Below, in pieces: positions 32,705-36,380 of a stretch of 36,380 bases of DNA. Position numbers and translations under genes: made by a program. Location of the stretch: the NCBI GenBank assembly GCA_050261515.1, contig JBLNDJ010000047.1, forward strand, positions 1 to 36,380. Direction: 5' to 3'. Under the pieces are notes generated by a model. That model was not told the DNA's origin. It did no database searches and saw nothing but the letters and a program-made list of their open reading frames with translations. Position 1 is the first letter of the stretch; each line of letters starts with the position of its first letter. The stretch is from JBLNDJ01 sp050261515 (GTDB taxonomy: Bacteria; Acidobacteriota; Terriglobia; Bryobacterales; Bryobacteraceae).

Positions 32705-33046
32705 CTACATCACGGGCGGGACTTCGCTGGGGGCCGGGGGCGTGTTGTTTTCCCCCGCGGCCACGGCGGACGGGCCGTTGACCAGATCCTTCAGTTCCTT
32801 GCTGGGTTTGAAAAACGGGATGCGCTTGGCCGGAACCTCGACGCGCGTGCCGGTCTTGGGGTTGCGGCCGATGCGTGGCTGGCGCTGGCGCGTGCGGAAA
32901 CTTCCGAAGCCCCGGATCTCGATCTTCTCTCCGGTGCGAAGCGCTCGCACAATACTGTCAAAAATCGTTTCGACGATGACCTCGGAGTCCTTGCGACTCA
33001 TTTCGACGACTCTGGACACTTCTTCGATCAGTTCCGCTTTCGTCAT
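32705..33046 (-). CDS. HU/IHF family DNA-binding protein
   Basis: A 113-residue DNA-bending nucleoid protein. MTKAELIEEV opens the usual helical dimerisation part, GFGSF lies at 46-50, and the beta-arm carries the intercalating proline Pro63 in RNPKTG (61-66). The family length is about 90; here a 23-residue Ala/Pro tail (from about 91) follows. The ATG has AAAGGAGA upstream. It follows rpsA by 50 bases on the same strand, the arrangement seen for rpsA-ihfB in many bacteria, so it is likely IHF-beta or HU-like; sequence alone does not separate the two. Confidence 0.95.
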   Translation of the reverse strand: MTKAELIEEVSRVVEMSRKDSEVIVETIFDSIVRALRTGEKIEIRGFGSFRTRQRQPRIGRNPKTGTRVEVPAKRIPFFKPSKELKDLVNGPSAVAAGENNTPPAPSEVPPVM

Positions 33047-33096
33047 AAGTTGTCTCCTTTGGCTCGAAACGCCGGAGCGGGAAGCCGGGGACGGGG

Positions 33097-34824
33097 TTAG
33101 AGGGACTCCCCCTGTCCTTTCATGTTCATGACTTCCTCGATCGTCAGCGTTGCGGCGGCGGCACGGCGCTGGTACTCCTCCAGGCGCGTTCGTTCCTCGT
33201 CCTCGCCGAGCGCACGGACGCTCAGGCCGATCTTCTTTTCCGCCTCACTCATCTTTATGATCTTGAAATCGTACTCCTGGCCGATCTCGAGCGGCGGCTC
33301 GTCCTTCTTCTTCTCATTCGCGCCCGGGATCTCGGAATTATGGCAGAGTCCTTCGACACCCTCCGCGAGCTCAACGAACAGGCCGAAATTCGCCGCGCGG
33401 CACACCTTTCCGCGAACGACATCGCCGACCTGGTGCGAGCGGAAGAACACCTCCCAGGCGTCCGGCTGAAGCTGCTTGATGCCGAGCGACATGCGGCGCT
33501 GCGAGGCGTTGATGTGCAGCACGACGGCCTGCACGAGCTGTCCCTTTTTGAGCACCTCGGAGGGATGCTTGACGCGCTTGGTCCAGGACACGTCGGAGAC
33601 GTGCACGAGGCCGTCGATTCCTTCTTCGACCTCGATGAACGCCCCGAAGTCGGTGAGCTTGCGCACGCGGCCTTCGACGACGGAACCGACGCTGTAGCGC
33701 TGCTCGACGGTGGTCCAGGGGTCGGGCTCGAGTTGCTTGATGCCGAGCGAAATGCGGCGCTCTTTCGGGATGACGGCGAGAACGACGGCCTCGACCTGAT
33801 CGCCCGGTTTGACGACCTTCGAGGGATGCTTCATGCGCCGCGACCACGTCATTTCCGAGATGTGAATGAGCGCTTCGACGCCGGGCTCGAGCTCGACGAA
33901 GGCGCCGTAGTCTGTGACGCTGACGACGCGCCCGACCACGCGCGAGCCGGCCGGGTAGCGCTCGGCCACCGTCTCCCACGGGTCCGGAAGCAGTTCCTTC
34001 AGTCCGAGCGAGACGCGCTCTTTGTCGCGGTCGAACTTGAGCACCTTGACCGTGATCTCGTCTCCGACGCTGACCACCTCGGAGGGATGATTCACGCGGC
34101 CGTAGGACATGTCGCTGACGTGCAGCAGTCCGTCGATTCCGCCGAGATCGATGAAGGCGCCGTAGTCGGTAAGGTTCTTGACGACGCCGGTGACGACGGA
34201 GCCTTCCTCGAGCGCGCTGAGCGTGGCGTTCTTGCGCGTGTTGTGCTCTTCTTCTATGGCGAGCTTACGCGAGACGACGACGTTGCCGCGGCGGCGGTTG
34301 ACCTTGACGATTTTGACCGGGATGTCCTGGCCGATATAGACGTCGAGGTTGTGGATGGGGCGGACGTCCACCTGCGAGCTCGGCATGAAGGCTTTGACGC
34401 CGACATCGACCGAGAGGCCGCCTTTCACGCGTCCGAGCACGCGGCCCGAAACCATGAGCTGCTCGCGGTAGGCTTTTTCGAGGTTGTCCCACGAGCGCAG
34501 GCGGCTGGCCTTTTCGTGCGAGAGCGTGATGTAGCCTTCGAACTCGGGGCCGTGGCGGTCGATCATGACGTCGATCAAGTCGCCGGGCTGCACGGTGACG
34601 CTGCCGTCGGGCTGTCTGAACTGATCGATGGGGACGAGCCCTTCGGACTTGTATCCGAAATCGACGATGACTTCTTTATCGGTGACCTTCAGAACCCGGC
34701 CTTCGAGGACCTCGCCTTCCGAGGGCGGCGCAAAATGACTGTAGTCCTCGATGAGATGCTCGTAGTCTTCCTCAGGCATGGAGGGTTGAGGTCTCACGCG
34801 CGGGTCATCTTGCTTGTTGGCCAT
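33097..34824 (-). CDS. rpsA: 30S ribosomal protein S1
   Basis: A 575-residue protein S1 with six S1 RNA-binding domains, at about 37-104, 123-189, 208-276, 294-363, 380-450 and 467-537. Domains 3-6 show the strong signature TDYGAFIDL, TDYGAFVEL, TDFGAFIEV and ANFGLFVEL. S1 binds mRNA on the 30S subunit and aids initiation on structured or weak-SD messages. The start at 34824 (ATG) has GGAG 8 bases upstream; a TTG 6 bases earlier is in frame but less likely. The promoter at 35000-35028 gives a leader of about 170 bases. It is followed by the HU-family gene. Confidence 0.98.
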   Translation of the reverse strand: MANKQDDPRVRPQPSMPEEDYEHLIEDYSHFAPPSEGEVLEGRVLKVTDKEVIVDFGYKSEGLVPIDQFRQPDGSVTVQPGDLIDVMIDRHGPEFEGYITLSHEKASRLRSWDNLEKAYREQLMVSGRVLGRVKGGLSVDVGVKAFMPSSQVDVRPIHNLDVYIGQDIPVKIVKVNRRRGNVVVSRKLAIEEEHNTRKNATLSALEEGSVVTGVVKNLTDYGAFIDLGGIDGLLHVSDMSYGRVNHPSEVVSVGDEITVKVLKFDRDKERVSLGLKELLPDPWETVAERYPAGSRVVGRVVSVTDYGAFVELEPGVEALIHISEMTWSRRMKHPSKVVKPGDQVEAVVLAVIPKERRISLGIKQLEPDPWTTVEQRYSVGSVVEGRVRKLTDFGAFIEVEEGIDGLVHVSDVSWTKRVKHPSEVLKKGQLVQAVVLHINASQRRMSLGIKQLQPDAWEVFFRSHQVGDVVRGKVCRAANFGLFVELAEGVEGLCHNSEIPGANEKKKDEPPLEIGQEYDFKIIKMSEAEKKIGLSVRALGEDEERTRLEEYQRRAAAATLTIEEVMNMKGQGESL

Positions 34825-34999
34825 GGCCAAGTCTCCGGGTTGGATCTATCGGCGAAGTGGCGGCGCGCGGCGGCGCAAGCTGGCTCAAAAAGCGTGCTTC
34901 CGCAAGCGATGAATGATGGGCGCATCTACCCTGGAGCTGAACCTCTTCACCCGCCGTGATCCGTCACCGACAAATCGTTGATAGATCAGTACTTTAGAA

Positions 35000-35028
35000 A
35001 TAGTAGCCGAGCGGGTTCCGGTTGTCAA
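35000..35028 (-). promoter_or_regulatory. Strong sigma-70 promoter of rpsA
   Basis: On the minus strand TTGACA (plus 35023-35028) and TACTAT (plus 35000-35005) are separated by 17 bases. The -35 is a full consensus match and the -10 is a 5-of-6 match. Transcription would start near 34993, giving a leader of about 170 bases before the rpsA start codon. Confidence 0.75.
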
Positions 35029-35096
35029 CCAGCGAGAAAGTAGGCATTTGGCGGGCAAGAAACAAAATTGGGGATTTTGTTTGGATGCAGGCGCGA

Positions 35097-35126
35097 TTGC
35101 CGCAGCGGCGGGTTACCCTATAGAAT
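35097..35126 (+). promoter_or_regulatory. Candidate promoter for the tRNA-Gly/tRNA-Thr pair
   Basis: TTGCCG (35097-35102) is followed by TATAGAAT (35119-35126), which can be read as TATAGA with a 16-base spacer or TAGAAT with an 18-base spacer. It ends 11 bases before the tRNA-Gly 5' end, a spacing usual for tRNA genes. Confidence 0.5.
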
Positions 35127-35137
35127 AGGTACGCGGC

Positions 35138-35212
35138 GCGGGAGTAACTCAATGGTAGAGTCACAGCCTTCCAAGCTGTTGGTTGCGGGTTCGATTCCCG
35201 TCTCCCGCTCCA
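35138..35212 (+). tRNA. tRNA-Gly (TCC anticodon)
   Basis: The acceptor stem GCGGGAG pairs with CTCCCGC, and D-arm, anticodon arm, and the TTCGATT T-loop are in place. The anticodon loop CTTCCAA carries TCC, reading GGA and GGG codons. The 3' CCA is encoded in the genome (35210-35212). It is 6 bases before tRNA-Thr, probably in one transcript. Confidence 0.97.
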
Positions 35213-35218
35213 GGAACC

Positions 35219-35294
35219 GCCGGCGTAGCTCAGTTGGTAGAGCATCTGATTTGTAATCAGAGGGTCGTGGGTTCAATCCCCTCCGCCGGCTCCA
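35219..35294 (+). tRNA. tRNA-Thr (TGT anticodon)
   Basis: The acceptor stem GCCGGCG pairs with CGCCGGC. The anticodon stem TCTGA/TCAGA holds the loop TTTGTAA, so the anticodon is TGT. The T-arm GTGGG/CCCTC has one T-T mismatch. CCA is encoded (35292-35294). It is the second gene of the tRNA-Gly/tRNA-Thr pair. Confidence 0.96.
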
Positions 35295-35584
35295 ATCAAA
35301 CCAGCGCATACCAAAATGCGGGTGGAATCCCGCAAAGGCCGGCGAAAGTTCGTTCTTGAACAAGAATCCCACGGCGGCTCCCGCAAGTTGCTGCAAGCGG
35401 CCGCAAAAAAAACGGGGAAGCGTCCAGTGCCTGCATTGGCGCCGGTCAAAAACCGTTGCGCAGGTCTGGCGACCGGCGAGTGCCTCCAGCCCCACGCCCG
35501 GCCGCGTGCGCGAACACGCGCCTCGCTTCTCGCTGACCGGGAGGTCCGGGAACACGTGTGGGTCCCGTGAACCGCTCGAACTTT
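35295..35584. other. Non-coding gap after tRNA-Thr
   Basis: 290 bases between tRNA-Thr and the 3' end of the cytochrome gene. I see no credible gene here. The only structure noted is a small inverted repeat, TTCTTG-AA-CAAGAA, at 35353-35366, and an A-run near 35405-35412; neither makes a convincing terminator. Confidence 0.4.
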
Positions 35585-35869
35585 TTATCCTGGCTGCTTC
35601 TGATGGCAGCGGGCGCAGTTGCCTTTCATCTCGAAGGCCTGGCCTCCGGGCTTGTGGCAGGTCTTGCAGCCGTCGCTCGACTTGAGAGGTTCCCTGGTCG
35701 AGCGCGGCCACAGGGCGTCGTGGCAGGTCTTGCATCCTTGTTTGCCGCGTTTCGCGTGGGCGGCGTGGTCGAAGGTGACCGGGCCTTCGTTCGAGGGGAA
35801 GACCAGTTTTGCGGGCGGCGCCGCCTGAAGGAACGCACAAGCCAGGAAAAAGACGCTCACGGATCGCAT
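35585..35869 (-). CDS. Small periplasmic triheme c-type cytochrome
   Basis: A 94-residue exported protein with three heme-binding motifs: CKTCH (46-50), CKTCH (68-72) and CARCH (85-89). The start at 35869 gives a clean signal peptide (about 1-16, ending in LQAA); an ATG at 35911 would put 14 polar residues before it. VTFDHAAHAKRG (31-42) supplies His35 and His38 as likely sixth ligands, in the pattern of cytochrome c7/c3-type electron carriers. There are only five histidines in all (three from the motifs), so the third heme may use another ligand, for example Met81, or be five-coordinate. It lies between tRNA genes on the opposite strand. Partner enzyme not in the window. Confidence 0.85.
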   Translation of the reverse strand: MRSVSVFFLACAFLQAAPPAKLVFPSNEGPVTFDHAAHAKRGKQGCKTCHDALWPRSTREPLKSSDGCKTCHKPGGQAFEMKGNCARCHQKQPG

Positions 35870-35894
35870 CGCAAAAGATTCTACACCTTTGGGA

Positions 35895-35925
35895 TTGGCA
35901 TTTCCGTGCACCGCTGCGCTATACT
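35895..35925 (+). promoter_or_regulatory. Candidate promoter for tRNA-Tyr/tRNA-Thr/tuf
   Basis: TTGGCA (35895-35900) and TATACT (35920-35925) are separated by 19 bases, a little long. The start would be about 55 bases before tRNA-Tyr. It lies just upstream of the divergent cytochrome gene. This promoter probably serves tRNA-Tyr, tRNA-Thr and tuf. Confidence 0.4.
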
Positions 35926-35970
35926 CTTGATTTCGGGCGGAGCGTGGTTTGTCGGGAGAGTTGTGCCGGA

Positions 35971-35987
35971 CAAGCTTCCGAAGCTTG
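35971..35987. promoter_or_regulatory. 17-bp palindrome at the tRNA-Tyr 5' end
   Basis: CAAGCTTC-C-GAAGCTTG is a perfect palindrome with a single central base; its last G is the first base of tRNA-Tyr. As RNA it could fold as a 6-bp stem with a 5-base loop just before the mature tRNA, affecting RNase P cleavage, or it may be a protein site. Confidence 0.35.
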
Positions 35988-36075
35988 GACGGGTGGCCGA
36001 GTGGTTAATGGCAGCAGACTGTAAATCTGCCGCCCCTTGCGGGCTACGGAGGTTCGAATCCTCCCCCGTCCACCA
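35987..36075 (+). tRNA. tRNA-Tyr (GTA anticodon)
   Basis: A class II tRNA: acceptor GGACGGG/CCCGTCC, anticodon loop CTGTAAA with anticodon GTA on stem GCAGA/TCTGC, a long variable arm, and the T-arm GGAGG-TTCGAAT-CCTCC. CCA is encoded (36073-36075). It starts the segment that leads into tRNA-Thr and tuf. Confidence 0.97.
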
Positions 36076-36121
36076 TTTTTGGGTATGCGGACCGCGCAGC
36101 AGGCGGAACGTGCAGTAGCGG

Positions 36122-36197
<76 letters not shown>

Positions 36198-36259
36198 GCA
36201 GCTTCTTCGTTGTGAACACCCGGGACAAGAACTGGTAGTCGAGGTTTGAGGTTCTAGCA

Positions 36260-36380
36260 ATGGCCAAAGAGAAATTCGACCGCAGCAAACCGCATTTGAA
36301 CATCGGGACGATCGGACACATCGATCACGGCAAGACGACGCTGACGGCGGCGATCACAAAGGTGCTGGCGAAGGCGAATC
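36260..36380 (+). CDS. tuf: Elongation factor Tu (3' end outside window)
   Basis: The first 40 residues of EF-Tu, the GTPase that carries aminoacyl-tRNA to the ribosome. The P-loop reads GTIGHIDHGKTT, where most EF-Tu have GHVDHGKTT. The start is the ATG after a GAGG-containing leader. It follows the tRNA-Tyr/tRNA-Thr block, as tufB does in E. coli. Only the N-terminus is in the window, so nothing can be said about the rest. Confidence 0.97.
   Translation, partial: MAKEKFDRSKPHLNIGTIGHIDHGKTTLTAAITKVLAKAN

Larger units (their letters stand above)
34825..35137. other. Non-coding gap: rpsA leader and two promoters
   Basis: This 313-base gap between rpsA and tRNA-Gly holds no convincing gene. 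Its left part (34825 to about 34993) would be the untranslated rpsA leader. Its middle holds the rpsA promoter and its right end the tRNA promoter. In E. coli the rpsA leader binds S1 and controls its own translation; whether this leader folds similarly is not known. Confidence 0.6.

Noticed and set aside
35353..35366. Small inverted repeat TTCTTG-AA-CAAGAA as a terminator of the tRNA pair
   Set aside because: The stem is only 6 bp with a 2-base loop and no T-tract follows.
35118..35840. Open frames on the minus strand across tRNA genes (35118-35840, 34994-35245, 36133-36321)
   Set aside because: Their translations contain strings such as GIEPATNS and RRGLNPRPS, which are the antisense of tRNA T-arms and are a well-known source of false proteins. 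The first one also runs across the real cytochrome gene in another frame.

Overview
The window (36,380 bases, GC-rich) looks like a chromosomal segment of an Acidobacteriota bacterium, probably from the Bryobacterales/Solibacterales. This is an inference from gene content and style: several Gfo/Idh/MocA oxidoreductases (at least two with twin-arginine leaders), a TonB-dependent receptor with an N-terminal carboxypeptidase-regulatory-like domain, orphan RodZ-like HTH and receiver proteins, and a Gram-negative RND efflux operon. The rpsA-HU block and the tRNA-tuf block are ordinary core genome. I see no transposase, integrase, phage gene or CRISPR array.

Layout. 1-3450: two tandem paralogous Gfo/Idh/MocA oxidoreductases (the first cut by the window edge) and an aldo/keto reductase with a twin-arginine-like leader. 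3538-5711: a membrane-anchored Amidase_2-type peptidoglycan amidase translationally coupled to an actin-fold ATPase. 5731-5778: a repeat-derived hairpin. 5760-9257 (minus): larE and gyrA. 9339-11684 (plus): an acyl-CoA synthetase and a PrmA-like methyltransferase, convergent with fabH. 12738-17974: mostly small genes, namely a SprT-like metalloprotease, a membrane-anchored small protein, an LTXXQ/Spy-like periplasmic protein, an exported coiled-coil protein, a RodZ-like HTH protein, a lone receiver domain, a two-repeat lipoprotein and an FkbM methyltransferase. 18027-20756: a probable nickel-uptake TonB receptor, a 27-bp palindrome in front of it, and nikR. 20781-23877: M23 peptidase, DUF2127 membrane protein, a third Gfo/Idh/MocA enzyme and a Gly/His/Tyr-rich secreted protein. 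23858-32656 (minus): RND permease, adaptor and TolC-like protein with their two-component system, preceded by a GlpF-type channel and a HIT hydrolase. 32705-34824 (minus): an HU-family protein and ribosomal protein S1, with a strong promoter and long leader. 35138-36380: tRNA-Gly, tRNA-Thr, an opposite-strand triheme cytochrome, tRNA-Tyr, tRNA-Thr and the start of tuf.

How the genes work together. The clearest functional units are the two-component/RND efflux operon, in which nearly every junction overlaps, and the nickel module, in which NikR keeps all four nickel ligands and a NikR-like palindrome lies 13 bp before the adjacent receptor. LarE also belongs to nickel biology (nickel-pincer nucleotide synthesis) but stands apart from other lar genes. 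The pair most likely to be undescribed is the amidase plus actin-like ATPase: a short cytoplasmic tail, one membrane segment and a periplasmic amidase, coupled by a 4-base overlap to a soluble actin-fold protein. The four tRNAs before tuf are the same four isoacceptors as in the E. coli thrU-tyrU-glyT-thrT-tufB cluster, but here in a different order and split by a cytochrome gene.
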